Source: Trichostrongylus colubriformis (Eukaryota; Nematoda; Chromadorea; Rhabditida; Trichostrongylidae). From it: DNA of 64,000 nucleotides. The notes under the pieces are model-generated. The model did no database searches and had not been told where the DNA came from. It saw only the letters and a program-made list of their open reading frames with translations. Location: the NCBI GenBank assembly GCA_963978905.1, contig OZ022258.1, forward strand, positions 55,722,591 through 55,786,590, given 5' to 3'. This document shows, piece after piece, positions 36,680-49,060 of this stretch (the first letter of the stretch is position 1; each line of letters opens with the position of its first letter). The position numbers were made by a program, and so were the translations under genes.

Positions 36680-37551
36680 TTAGGCTGTCCCGAATGTTCC
36701 GGAACACCTTGGCGGACAAGGGTTTTCGGGCCTTCCCGCGATGGATAACCAGGGCATTTGTCGATTGACTTTGAGGAACGTTCCATGCCATAGGCATATA
36801 AGGATTCGCGCCTATCCACAAAAGGAATAGAGCTTGAAATGGACGAGACGTCACTCCGAGAATTGTGCCTTTACGAGTTCTGCCGAGGGAGTTCCATAAG
36901 GGAAGTGGTCCAAATAATCAGCGTCGCATGTGGAGCAAGCACAACTATCTATCGTTGGTTCACCCGCTTCCGTTCTGAAGATATAGCCCTGAAAGATCAG
37001 CAACGCAGTGGCCGTCCATCTGAGCTGACGATCAGCTTTTCAGGAGAACTGTGCAGGAGAACCCCACGGCAAGCACACGTGAAGTAGCCCTGCTACTCGG
37101 CTGTGGGAACAGCACAGTCGTTCAGCATCTCACTCGGCTGGAATACCGGAAAGTGCTCTCGACTTGGACACCCCATGCCCTATCCGACAGCCGACATCTG
37201 GCAACATTCACCCGGGACACCTTGGCGACGCTAGGCTGGGAAGTGCTACCACATCCTCCATATAGCCCCGACCTCGCACCGTCTGACTACCAGCTGTTCG
37301 CCCCTCTACAGAACTTCCTAAAGGGGAAACAGCTCAAAAAGCAGCGCGACATCGAGATGGAGGTCGAGCGTTTCTTCGCGAGGCAGTCTCAACAGTTCTG
37401 GGCGGATGGGATTGGCAAGCTTCCGGATAGATGACAGAAGGTGATAGATAGTAATGGTGAATATCTTGTTAGCTGAAATGTGTTTATGTTGTAAAGAAAT
37501 AAATTTGAAAAAAAATGGTCGGGGTGTTCCGGAACTTTCGGGACAACCTAA
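36680..37551 (+). mobile_element. Mariner-family DNA transposon, internally deleted, with intact inverted ends
   Basis: The ends are inverted copies: TTAGGCTGTCCCGAATGTTC on the left and the reverse complement of GGAACTTTCGGGACAACC plus TAA on the right. Both sides are flanked by TA (36678-36679 and 37552-37553), the mariner target duplication. At 872 bp the element is shorter than the usual 1.3 kb. The transposase lacks its middle part, so this copy cannot move by itself. Confidence 0.9.
36839..37434 (+). pseudogene. Mariner transposase pseudogene (frameshift and internal deletion)
   Basis: The first frame (36839-37087) encodes the N-terminal helix-turn-helix (LRELCLYEFCRGSSIREVVQ, then RFRSEDIALKDQQRSGRPSE). 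The second frame (37051-37434) continues with the second helix-turn-helix (NSTVVQHLTRL) and then jumps to the C-terminal catalytic block HPPYSPDLAPSDYQLF, which carries the third acidic residue of the D,D34D triad. The first two catalytic aspartates and about 400 bp between are missing. A +1 frame change separates the halves. Established: family signature. Seen: frameshift and deletion. Confidence 0.85.
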
Positions 37552-37559
37552 TATTTCTC

Positions 37560-40500
37560 CCCGCTTTGTTACATAGCCATATTTTTGGGGACATCAATCA
37601 TTGCATCTTGCGCTTGGGTACAAAATTGCAAAACTGTACAAGACATGACTATGGATTGATGACCTTTTTTACACAATTTTTGAGCAATTAACTAACAGTG
37701 CTTATAGTTTCGTCAGCTCACATAAACTAGCAGTTTCAGGGTGGTTGCATTCCCAAAAGTGTTCCTTGTTACAGTGTACGGCACTCCACATACTTCGGGC
37801 GTTGACAATAAATGGACACGGACGTGTTCCAAGTCCCATCATATATAATCAAAGATCTGCCCTTCTCACGGTGTGGAATGCGCCAGGAAGAGGATTGTTG
37901 TTAATTGTATTGATGTTTCCTGCTTCTGACCCGAAAGGCGTTTTAATAGGTGGGAGGAGAGGGACGCTCCTTTTCGCTCGACGTGCCGCGCTATTTTTGC
38001 CCAGGCTTCTAACCTGAACCTGGTAACCAAGATGACGTTTAGGTTTGGAGCAGTAAGCCTTCTGAGTTGAGTTGAACATTCATTACAAAAGGAGCATATG
38101 CTCGAATTTTTTGAAAATCCGTCAAAAAGAGGTGACATCGGAAAGAAGAGTTTAACGAAATGTGACACAGAACTAAGGCCAAAGTAAAACTTCCATTACT
38201 GGACTGCAATACTCTGTGATGTCCGCCACTCCAGTTCTCAATGAACTTCCAACAACTTCTGACTGAATATTCATTACTATAGGGCATTAAAAAATCCTAA
38301 GGGTCTAACTTTGTTCAGAAGGAGGAAGCTTCTCAGGCTAGTAAGTTAAGCTCGGCTCTTATGCCGCAACTGAAATGATCCGCTGTCAAATCCTTTTAAG
38401 TCCTTGAACTGCAAGACAATCCACGAACATCTCTCTCCGTTGCATATGTTAGGCGCCCTTTGTACCATGAGTCGATGCAGTGCTTCCATGCCAGCTTTTT
38501 GTAGACTGACCAGTGTACTAACAACGAGTACGTGTCTCCTATGACACGGTAGGGTGTAATCGCAGCCACAAAGTCACTCGATTGATCTCTTTCGCCGGTC
38601 CCCTATTTACTAACTCGCGAGCGTATAGCCAGCCTTCATACTCTGCGGTACCAACGATAAGGCGTGACTGCATCGCCCCTGCGCCTCCGTCCGTGCCACT
38701 GCCTTGCTATCTCTGCAACGCCCTGCCATCGGCAGGAACGGCGGCATCACCACATATGTAGTAGGAAGACGGCTATATGTAGACACAAGACTGACCAACA
38801 TGCTGATATACCGACAGATCGACAGATTGACAAATAGACACACCACCGCAGTGACCGACCGACAATTCGGCAAAGCGGCAAACCGGCTGACAAAGCAAGT
38901 GATTATGGCAGAGAAATCATCCAGATTTAAGATAAATAGTAGTTTAGGTTCACAAGTGACAAATATTCATTCAAGACCGGAAGTTCATAAAGTTGGTCAA
39001 AAAAGCTTCTTTATCGTCAAAAGGCCTTCGAATTCAATTATAACGTGACCATACGCATGAGCAGAAATTGTCGCAGTTCCATTGAAAATGAGCAGACAGT
39101 CAAGTAAGCGAAGGACGTTCGTAGAATAATCAAACGAGCTGGCGTCAACCGAGCTGCGCTTTGCACTTTGTCGAAGTCGAGAATGTTTAACAAGCTGGAA
39201 GTATCGGGGAGGAAGCATTGTATGTAGGTTCATGCTAGGAGACACATTTCGGATTGTTGAAGCCATTTCTACGGAGAAAAGAACTCTTAGTTTCACATCG
39301 AATAATCTAATTTGTGTGTAGAAAGGGGGGGGGCACTCCGTGCTTCACGCAAATCCATCAATCTTCTGAAAGTGGCGGACACGACAAGGGGCAGGTTGAG
39401 GCCACACAGATCACTCTTTCCTTTGTTTATCTCTTCTATACATAACTCATAAAGAGCCCGTTGCTGCACATCGCAATTATGCTAACGAGTATGGCAGTAA
39501 TTCACTTATCCTATTTGGATATGAGAAAATCTCAAAATATCAATCTAAAATGGAAACTGAACAATTTCAGCCATGGTGGCACAGTCAAACACGAATCAAC
39601 AGCGTTAGCAATTAAGAGCTAGCAGTGTGTGTGTGTGTCGAATAACGAGGACAAGCGCCATTCCCAGTTAGGAAGTGTCTAGGAGAAGCAAAAAGAGGCA
39701 GGCAGACACGCCTTTCGTCGACAAGGGCATGCTTCACGGACGCCTTGGAACGCACCTAAAAAGCAATCCCACGGGATGAAAATTTTCGTAGGCTGCCTGA
39801 ATTATGTGGAATTTGCGAGAGGCGACGAGTCAAAAGTGATTGAATAAGGGTCGGTTGCAGTGGGAAGGGAGGGAATAACATCGACGAGATGAAGTAGGCA
39901 CAACGCGATGGTGGCCGGCCGAGGATAGGATGTGACGTTCAGTGTGGTGAGCAACAGACGATAATGAAGTTTGCGATAATGAACACAGGCTTGTAGAACC
40001 CCGAACATGTGGCTATCCCTACGTAGCTAACGACTTTACGCACAAATGCACAAATCTTGTTCCTAACCAAAAATTGACCATTCTCGAGAATAAGTCAATA
40101 CTTTTGGTGAAGTAGGTGTTTAGGCAATGTCGATACTGCGTAGTGGGAAGATTCACACTGAATGAGCATGAAATTCTTTACTCATGACAGACAACTTCAC
40201 CCCCTCGTATCGCACGTCATCTGATTGAGTGGGTGACGAACATTGGATGCCTGCTATACGTAGCCATCTGTGGAAATTAATTAACATGGGCCTTGCTGAC
40301 TGACCATGATGTCACCGTTGGTCCGTTAGTTCATCTATCAGACCACTTGGCAAATTGCTACATCAGACTGCAGCCCAAATTCCTCGTTGAAATTATTAAA
40401 TGCAAATTTTTCAGTTGAAGGCAAGGGCAGCACCATTTTCTTTGATGCCGCTTTTCAAAAACACGAATCAGCATGGTTTGTGATCATGGTATGGTGAAGG

Positions 40501-40780
40501 CATTCGCATGTGCATAAGACCTGCCAAGCCGAGTTCTTATTCCCTCCGGAGTTTCCTAATTGCTACCAAACATGTTTAGGACGATAAACACGAACCCAGA
40601 TGTTGGCTGGCCTAGCAGCTTACCACTTATCAGATGCGCACACAATCGAATGCATGGCGCGCTCGAAGAGGTTAGTCGACTTTTTTTCATTCTGAGCTCG
40701 CAACGTGATTGAATGTTGTCGTGGTTAGAGCATTGGTTTGTCTATATTACTACGCTGAGCAGTAGACAAAGAACGGAATG
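37560..40780. other. Unannotated stretch
   Basis: Contains ORFs up to 114 codons (38704-39048) with a degenerate internal ACCGACAGA-like repetition, and a short GT repeat at 39625-39638. Nothing assignable. Confidence 0.45.
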
Positions 40781-40799
40781 AAAAACCCAAAAACTCTTC

Positions 40800-40925
40800 G
40801 TTCCACTCCTTCCCTTTTGCTCCTCTGCATCACTAGCCGCTTTGGGGTAGATGCAGATGGCGAAGGGCTGAACCATGCAGCCGCTTACGTTGCCCGCCCT
40901 TAGACCACAATCACACCTTGCGCAC
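40800..40925 (+). repeat. Dispersed repeat G, copy 2
   Basis: TTGCTCCTCTGCATCACTAG ... GCAGCCGCTTACGTTGCCCG aligns with the copies at 566 and 50775. Confidence 0.5.
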
Positions 40926-41315
40926 CGAAGCCGGTACCAGCGGCGACGGCGTCAAAATCATGTGCCTACCGCCGACCGTGGCGGAACACTGGTGACGCAA
41001 ACCTGGGTATAATTTGGCACCGGACAAGATTCGAATTCGAACTCGTGGCTCTTGCCACGATCATCATACTGTAATGTGGTTGGTCGAGCGTTTTACAAAC
41101 GGAACGCGTCACCAAAGTGCCGCCGTAGTCGGCGGCGGGCACACACTTTTGACGCCCTCGCCGCAGGCGTCGCTGCGCAAAGTATAGACGCCTCACAGCA
41201 ACTCGCAAATCGGTAGTCGCACAACCCGAAATGCAGGCAATCGAAGCACTTATGAAGGCTCTGAAGCGGCTTCCCCAATGCGATTTTAGCCGTAGGTCAT
41301 CTCTACTAACCTCGT

Positions 41316-41606
41316 ATGTTCATTTGCATAGAACGTGCCCTCACAAGCGATGGTTGTGTCAGCGACTCGCTGTGCGGAGCAATCGTCTGGAATAATTGGC
41401 TTTCTATTCCTTACCATATTACTTCGTTGAAGACTGATGATGAATATAAAGACGGAAAGCTCAAGCTCACGATCTGGCGGGGTTGGTCTAATAGGCTGGG
41501 AATTACTGGTGCTCAACTCAGTCTAAATATGAGCAGTGACAGGTACGCCAGGGCAAATTCTACAGTACAATGTGCTGGAGATATTCATGTAAAAGGAACT
41601 GTTTAG
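41316..41606 (+). CDS. Hypothetical ORF, 96 residues
   Basis: An ATG-initiated ORF (starts MFICIERALTSDGCVSDSLC) ends in TAG at 41606. Codon composition is protein-like, with balanced hydrophobic and polar residues (IVWNNWLSIPYHITSLKTDD) and no low complexity. The 3' third, from about 41526, has a diverged direct copy at 42045-42125, so at least this end belongs to a duplicated or repetitive segment. No signal peptide, membrane segment or known domain is recognised. It may be an exon, a small gene or a chance ORF. Confidence 0.25.
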   Translation: MFICIERALTSDGCVSDSLCGAIVWNNWLSIPYHITSLKTDDEYKDGKLKLTIWRGWSNRLGITGAQLSLNMSSDRYARANSTVQCAGDIHVKGTV

Positions 41607-42239
41607 TGACGCACACCAAATAAATTTCATCATGTTCAGTAACATTCATAGCAAGGATAGGATCAGAAAAAAAGTAGCAAAACCTTTTCCGAATGACATA
41701 TGACGTGCTGCATAAACTTGTAATTTTATATTAATAATTTTCGTTTGAAAAAAGTGACGTTATTTATGGAATGACCAGTATTAATCATCACGCTTCTCGC
41801 TCTGGGCACAGCAGCGCTCCTAATCTGAACAAAGGGTCCCGGAGGATGACTAATCAGATTCTTCTCAAATCTGATTATACATTCACACTCTCCCACACTC
41901 CCATTGAAGGTCGGGATGTTTTACTAAACCCAGCATTATCACAGTCACCGAATAAAAAATTTTTTCTACTCAACATGACTTAAAGCTGTCTTTTGCCTAG
42001 GCGTCCGATCCACAATGATTACAAAGAGCAATAAAATAATTGCAAATATGAGCAGTGACACGTGTGCGTGCGCAACAACTCAAATCGTACAGTACGCTCT
42101 GCGAGAGATCATTCACGAACAAGGAATTTTTCTAGTGACAAATCGCATAATTTCTCCAGGTAATTTCTGTAATGTTCTATAATATGCTCAACATGATGTG
42201 AATGATTTCACAAATTATCCGCCATGCTGTTCATACTCT

Positions 42240-42392
42240 TATAATAGTTGTAATAGCGTTCCATACTATGCCAGCGCTGGCAAATCGTCAACTCATCCGC
42301 CAAGGCTCGCGATGGTTTTCCATGGGTGTGTCGTATTGATCGCGTTGATTGCTGGCTGGTGCACATGGCTATCTAGGAGTGCCTAGCTATGG
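42240..42392 (+). repeat. Dispersed repeat H, copy 1
   Basis: Contains GTTCCATACTATGCCAGCGC and GTGTGTCGTATTGATCGCGT, matched by 48930-49060. Confidence 0.5.
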
Positions 42393-43011
42393 GTAACATC
42401 AGAGACAGAGATCCATGTAATTCACATAGCAGTAAAGAGTTTGTAATTCCTACCGTATTTAATCTGTTTTGTAGAACACACCTTTAAAAAACAGAAAAAG
42501 AGCGAGCGTTGCAGAAAAAGTTTTTGTTGGCTCAGTGAGGTGTGGCAGTTAGTAGTCCCATTTCTCACTAATCAATTCAAATGGAAGAGATACGCGATCA
42601 TGTCAGTCTTACTGTTGATAGAGCTCATCATTCAAATTTGACACAATTTCGGAGGATCGTGAAAGGGGTAAATCATGTCGGGTAAAGGGGGATATGTCTG
42701 ACCGTGTGGGTTCTGCTGCTCACAAAATCAGTGAGGGATCCCTACCCAAAAGCAGGAGGCTTGATCGTTCCCATAAGCTCTTAAGCACTATCCCTTCAAG
42801 CAAGAGGGTTCACTGTTCGAGCGGTTCCGCACCGGGATTCATTGGATTCCACTCGCTACGGCGCAACGAGTGGATGGTGCGCAAAGCATGTGCCTCGTGC
42901 CAACGATGATGCGCTCCATGACGCCGCGTTGATCGCAAGATGGTTGCTCGGTCGATCTCGCGTAAGCCAGCAACACTAAGAGAGAAGAAAGCGTACAACT
43001 GCCTACATTGA

Positions 43012-43250
43012 ACGGTGTGCGCAGATATGACAGCGAATCGTTTCGCGACCTTTCACTCGCGGCGCCACCAGTACGACTTGCGAATCGATTGCTTTTCTTA
43101 GTCCGGCAGAGCGTGGCCGCGTCACGTCTGCGCTTCCACCCATGCCGCACTGCCTCGCTTGAAGGCGGCCTTGCCCTGCCACTGGCACTCGCACCCACCG
43201 CGCCGCTCACCGCGGGCGGCCACGCGATTCGCTGTCATATCTGCACACAC
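43012..43250. mobile_element. Mutator-like foldback element, second copy of the 58896 family (inverted)
   Basis: Ends GGTGTGCGCAGATATGACAG and CTGTCATATCTGCACACAC. Flanks CCTACATTGA and CCTACATCGA agree at 9 of 10 positions. The internal GC-rich block matches 58896-59165 in reverse orientation. Confidence 0.85.
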
Positions 43251-44563
43251 CCTACATCGAAAGCTAGCAGTAAGAGTTTCGCAATCGCAAAGTATGACAC
43301 CCGATCCCCTGAATTGAATTTACGGACCGCCTAGACCTTACATGCTGCTGTTGCACTTTACATGAGAAGAGTATAAATCACTTTTGACCTAACGATTCTG
43401 GCAGCTATAAGCCCATCGTTGATTCTGGTTTTTTTTTCTGCGGTGGGCAATACCAAGCAGGATCCTCAGGGGATAGGCGGGTGCTGACAAGGAAAGGATG
43501 GTGGGTCGATGTGGCTTTTTCAAGCGAGATTTATACCAATCGTTAAGGAGTGAGATGCCATTCACTAGTCTATTGTCCATAATCGCAATGTGTTTCCAGG
43601 AGCGGAGTCATACGGGCTTTTGAGAGAAGCAAGTAAAGTATGCATACATAGTTGATGAGGAGGACGCCACTTTTCCATACCACCCATCGATTATAAGCCT
43701 ATTCATGATTTACCCTGCGTTATAAGTAGTAAAAAGTTATTGTAGGTTGCTTCAAATACATGACAAGATTTATGAGTGGTAACCTAAGGAAGCTGCGGCA
43801 CCAGAACTTACAAAGGGTATTCAGGAAGTTTAAATCATCTGTGCGTATCTATTTAGGCACTTCTACGTAAGGTCATCACACACAACATGGCATGTCCACC
43901 AATAAACAAAAAATATTGATTTGAAAATAAAATTTGAATGATTCCTAGTGCAGATTATGACAACGAAAATTCCGAAAATGAGTGGAGAAATCAATAAAAA
44001 ACTGTTGGTTTATGAGTTCATTCGAAAATATCCATTTTGTAGCTCCTCATTCGCTTAAGACGTGCGCGCAGTGTTTCCCAGGAATCTCAACAGTGTTCTT
44101 GGTCTGATAACGTCACAGCATCCCGCGGACGGCCGGCGCCTTCGCTACCGGACTCCGTAGACAATCGCTCAGGCACCATCGCGTGAAGAAATCTGCAAGA
44201 GGATTGGTGGTATTCGGTTTGTTGGAGGGTCTAAATAAGTTAATTCGAGGGAGATGGGGTTTGCAATGACTAGTTGAGAAGGAGTTCAGAAGCTGGAATG
44301 GTGGGGAAGAAAGGTAGGAGAATGAAAAGAAAATGCAGGTTCATGTGGTTCTCTAGTGGTAATGATTATGTGAGCTATGAGAACTCTCAAAGTGAGCCAT
44401 GCGAGGAAGGCCGTCTGTGACGAAAATTCCTGTAAAAAGAGTGTCCTCCAATAAGTCAGTGCTGCTTGTAATGGAAACAACTACAGTCAGGGCATGCACT
44501 GTTTAGTAAAGGCACATTGACGCCGCTATAATCAAACAACGCGTCAATAAGGCAGCATTCATA

Positions 44564-44836
44564 GTGGGCGTGTGGCGATTGATCGAAATTCCGATTCGAG
44601 GCGTCGCAGTCGCGGCGCCGTCAGTACGACTTGCCGCAGTCGTTTGGATTCCGCTCAGGGCATAATAGGTTGGTACCGTGAAGGATCTTCGAAGATTGCA
44701 GGTTGAAAGCTTCGGAAGTTCGTCTATGTTGTTGTTGTTGCTGTTTCAACAGATTAAGCTGCAGACGACTCGCACTCGCCGCGCCGCTCACCGCGGGCGG
44801 CTGCGCGAAGGTCCGAGCAATCGCCACACACACACC
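44564..44836. mobile_element. Probable Mutator-like element
   Basis: Inverted ends GTGGGCGTGTGGCGATTG and CAATCGCCACACACACACCC; flanks share CATTCAT. The left half (GCGTCGCAGTCGCGGCGCC, then TTGGTACCGTGAAGGATC) matches the element at 27830-28092; the right half (CTCACCGCGGGCGGC) matches 43012-43250, suggesting a chimeric core. Confidence 0.65.
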
Positions 44837-45057
44837 CATTCATGCTGACGAAATCCCAGGATTCCTCTTGAAGTGCGGCGAGATGGAAGGACAACTTAGA
44901 ACCAAATATTTTTCCATTTTCAGTATTCTTTGTGACCGAAAGTTAATCTATATGCCTCACGAGGAAAGAAAAACCCAGACATGCGTCAGAGTTCCAATGA
45001 CATACACACGAACAACCCTCTGATCAAAATGGTCTCCATATTAATCTCACTAATCCC

Positions 45058-45635
45058 TCACTGATCTAAGGATGAGAGCCACAGCTGATTCGGCACCTTT
45101 CGGCTCAGCACGCATACTTGCATGGCGCTTTCAAAACTTGGCGGCAGTGTGATCGATTGCTTGAACCTGCTGAGCCGGTCCGGAGCTGGGAATGGACGTT
45201 CTTCCACGGAAGCTGCAGCAGTCAGTTCCAAGATAAATATCACTGTTGAAGATACCTGATATTCCCTGTGTGTCTCTTCAGGACCGTAACTCCTATGTGG
45301 CTTTTCCTAGCCTAATGAGAGCATACGAATCCGGTCTCATCTACAAAAAAATTTAAAGAATTGGGTGCTATCGCCATGAGGAAGAAAGCATTCTTTGAAA
45401 TGTTGGACATTCGCGCATCATTACCTGCATCTCAGACGATACTTCTGCCCAAGCCTTACTGAACAAGTGGAGCTCAGTCTTCTTCTGCTCTTCGGTAAGT
45501 AGCGCTGGACGCACAGGATAGTGCGATGTCCTAGAACCTAAAATTGGTTCCGCTTTCTCACAAAACAGAAAGAAGAATGTGGTTCTTACTCATTTTCTCA
45601 TTTTCTTCCAACCGAGGAGCAATCGATGAAGATAT
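45058..45635 (-). CDS. Candidate 3' end of a minus-strand gene, three exons, product unknown
   Basis: Exons read on the minus strand: 45635-45590 (ends ...LEENEKM plus one base, donor GTAAGA), 45537-45425 (acceptor TTTTAG, residues SRTSHYPVRPALLTEEQKK, ending SSEMQ, donor GTAATG), and 45255-45058 (acceptor TATCAG, begins VSSTVIFILELTAAASVEE, ends in TGA). Phases are consistent through all three, giving about 118 residues. The first exon could extend upstream in the same frame through EAGKTICSNNAAFIVGEA but for one TAA at 45645-45647. Either the true 5' border is downstream of it, or the gene is broken. Further minus-strand coding-like sequence with cysteines (NGKHDCTLGQCTFAIVVE) ends at a GTAAGC donor near 45728. 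No domain is recognised. Confidence 0.4.
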
Positions 45636-45870
45636 CTTAAGCGATTAGGCTTCGCCAACTATAAACGCTGCGTTGTTGGAGCAGATCGTTTTTCCGGCTT
45701 CAAGATGATAACGCTTACCTAATACATGACTCCACTACAATTGCAAACGTGCACTGTCCGAGAGTACAGTCATGCTTGCCATTCTCATTCAAAGGATCGC
45801 AGCTTACGTTCCACGCCTAGATGTGACTAAATGAGAACAGTGTACAGTCCGGGAATATCCACAGTTTAAG

Positions 45871-46022
45871 TATACTCCGTATCGGAGTGCTTGATAGGGC
45901 GTGGCCTACGGACATGGCTAAGTGGCGAGAGTGAGAGTGCGTGGCAAGAGTAGGAGAGTGTGATACACTGTCACACAAGTCCGTAGGCTGCGTCCTATCA
46001 GGCGCTCCGGAATGGACTGTAT
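45871..46022. mobile_element. Second copy of the 21764 element
   Basis: Same arms (CTCCGTATCGGAGTGCTTGA left, GCGCTCCGGAATGGAC right) and same centre (AGTGGCGAGAGTGAGAGTGC). Confidence 0.75.
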
Positions 46023-46295
46023 CACCTGAGCCGAGCATCGATTAAGCACATCGGGAAGTAAGAACAGTGCAAATAACACGATCCTGTTTGCAGCTTTCTT
46101 TGCCAATTGAAAGTCCCTGAAATTCTTAAGACGCCAAAGATTGATATCCAACCCCACGTTTTCCCTCCATTTCTAACTTCATCTTCCTCTTCAACTGGCT
46201 ACTGTGAAGCCTCCCTCTCCATTCCCTTACTCGTCTAGTGAACTCAAGCTTCCTCCAGCGAGCCAAATACAGCCAATCCTCCTTGAGGTTCCCTC

Positions 46296-46400
46296 ACCCA
46301 ACTGATGCTTGGGTGCTTGGGCGAGTGTCCTCGGAATGTAGTGGTTATTGTGCCGGCCAATGGCTCCCCATCGCTGTACTATGGTTGTGACGTCATCAAA
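46296..46400 (+). repeat. Dispersed repeat I, copy 1
   Basis: GTGGTTATTGTGCCGGCCAA ... GTGACGTCATC pairs with 47292-47375. Open frames on both strands here are attributed to this repeat. Confidence 0.4.
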
Positions 46401-47291
46401 CCGAGCGGCCGCGTAGGTGAGCTTCAAATAGATCGCCTGGGACGCGCAACGCACAAAACGATCGCTTCTAGCAAACGACGAACCACTATCATGATGGACT
46501 TGATGGGATTCGTAGCCAATAATGCCAAATGTAACGGGCCATTGATCCCAATTATGTCCAAGCTGATGACTGCAATTTGCTTGCAACTCCAGCCGTTACC
46601 GCCTTTCGTGAAATCCTGGGACGGCGTAACCTCCATCAGCAAATATAGTAAGTAAAAAATGTGTAATAGAGTGAAATTAGCACACAAGGTTTCTTGAGAT
46701 ATCGTCTCACCTGTCTTTATCACTCTCCAGTGGACATAAGGGAAAGATATACCACCGGTGTGGTGGTACAAACTTTTCGAGCGCAAAACGGGGAACGGCT
46801 CGACTCCTTTTAATGATAAAGATCGCACTGGGATTCACCTACTATAAAGACAGTCATTGTTCAACATTGTTCGAAACTTGATTTTGGACAATCAACGTGC
46901 ACGAAGTTATCTGAATTTTGAATTTCTTGGAGTTGTCATCTCTCAGCTGAGGTGATGTCCCCGAATGTCGTTCGTCGTAGGCCACTTTTCAGACCGCTAA
47001 CAGTACGAACGCCTGAATAATTTGAAATATGAGCAATGGGACATGAGTGGGAGAACTTCATGTTTTGCAACTTGCTCGATAATCTCAGTCGTTATTGGAA
47101 ATGAGCAAGGAGCAGAACGATAGAATGAATATTGTACCACGAGGGGTGAAAGGGGCTTTTTATTTGCCTTAAGCATTGAATGTGGTATACCTTCTGCTCC
47201 ATAGAAGGCCTCATCGTGAAGCCTCTGTGTTCCTTCGTCATTGCGGCTCTGGTCCAAACTGCGCTAGTGTCTGCACCTGCCAGCCCATCGT

Positions 47292-47375
47292 TGCCTTTGG
47301 AGTGTTGTGGTGGCGGTGCCGGCCATGGGCTCTACATTGCCGCTCGGTACCTGTGACGTCACCCACACAAGCCGG
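47292..47375 (+). repeat. Dispersed repeat I, copy 2
   Basis: GTGGTGGCGGTGCCGGCCAT ... TGTGACGTCACCC pairs with copy 1. Confidence 0.4.
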
Positions 47376-47961
47376 CTGCCAGCGCGCGTGAACGTCGCGG
47401 CGAAGTTCCCGATCTTACTTCTGGTCTTGCGAGCGATGGCCACACCCTTTTTGAATCTCGTGCGCAAACCGCGCTTAAAGAAACCAGAAGGGGATAATTT
47501 TGGCTTACGGTAGAACAGACGTCGTGTGGACGAGTTTAAGTGGCAGCCATTGCACAAATTCCCCAATCTGACGCCTTGGCATGGTGCCAAAATGAGATGT
47601 TGCTACTAGAAATTTGTTTTTTCTTTTCACTTTTAACTTTGCTCTTTCTTATATTGTTTCTAGATGTACTTACATGAATGCTAATGTAGTGGGAATGGCC
47701 ACTCAACTGCGCTGAGAGTAGGTACTACAACTAACGTTGACCCGCGGCCCGTCTCTTACAGCGGACAACTCTGAAGGTCTGTGAAATGATGCGAATTGGA
47801 TGCGAATACACACCGCAGCGTCGCACTTTTGAATCCGTATTTTTTCAACGATTATCGCTTCTAACCTTCTGAGTTCGTTACAAAACGCTCATTTCTTTGC
47901 ATCTTTCTCTTGTTTCGGACCCGGTTCCTTTAATCTAGCTCTTGCCTGTGGTCTGAGGGAG

Positions 47962-48118
47962 ACCCGCGGCAAAGCGGGCTGCGTGTCTCTGCCTCTTCGC
48001 CTTTGCCTCCCTGTCTCATTGCCTGCGTAGTCTCTGCATCTCCCTCGTGCCACTGTGCCCCGCCGCCTGTAAATACAGCCACGCCATGCCGGCGCAAAGT
48101 CTGAACGCGGCCTTGCTC
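47962..48118. mobile_element. Harbinger-like small element, degenerate copy
   Basis: Right end GGCGCAAAGTCTGAACGCGG is clear; the left end is degenerate. Centre reads TCATTGCCTGCGTAGTCTCT like the other copies. Confidence 0.5.
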
Positions 48119-48929
48119 TAGGCAATGAGACAGCGCCTTCACCCTCTGAAATTGCTCAGGCAGTATAAGCTCCAAGCAAAGATCGCAAAATTCCTGGTTC
48201 ATATATTTCGAGTGGCAGAATCATATCATTGACTGGTGTTCCGAGCAGGTGTTACAAAACTAGCATAAACGACCTTAGGTATTTGGTATAAAATCTCCTC
48301 TATTATCAGAACCTTATGTACGTAGTAGAATGACTTTTGAATAACAGTCTGAATGGAATTTTTCCTTCGTAATCTAACGCTTTTTACCTTTTTGGAGGGA
48401 CTGTGTGTCGGAGAACATCAATAAATTAGCTGTGTAACAAATTACTCATTTTAAGTAAACCGTATACCTTCTTCAAGACATTCGTCCTATTCGTAATTAC
48501 TGCTAAAAACACTAAAATAATACCAAATTGAATTAAGAACACATGTATGGGCGTGCAATGGCTCACATATGCTGCATTCACGTTGATACAGTAGGAGTCG
48601 CTGGAGATCACACATGTAATTACACTTCGGGAACCTATTTTTTCAGTGAAGCGCTACACTGTTGAGACAAACAAACATATTACCACATTCTAAAACCTTC
48701 TTGACTCAAGTAGAATAATTTCGCGAATTTTTCAAAGCATTATTTATAAACCTGTAGTTATTTTTGAGAGTGAACCGCCTTCTGCAAAAGCTGTAACGCT
48801 TGAAATGCATGTCGGACTGAGCGAAAAAAGTGCGCTTCTCTCAAGGTGTAAGCAGCGAGTGTGTTCAATCACTTTTGGTACGTCAAATAGCCACAAGGCG
48901 CGGGCTTCTTACTATTTTTGACGCTTGAA

Positions 48930-49060
48930 CGGTGTTCGATATTCCAGGGTTGGCACATCGCCAGCTCACCCGCGCGCTGCCGTGCTCGCGGCCGCTACAG
49001 CTTCTCGTGGAGGTGTGTATTGATCGCATTGTCTGCTGGAGCGTCTGCTTAGCTTCTCTG
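48930..49060 (+). repeat. Dispersed repeat H, copy 2
   Basis: Contains GTTCGATATTCCAGGGTTGG and GTGTGTATTGATCGCATTG, a diverged match to 42240-42392. Confidence 0.5.
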
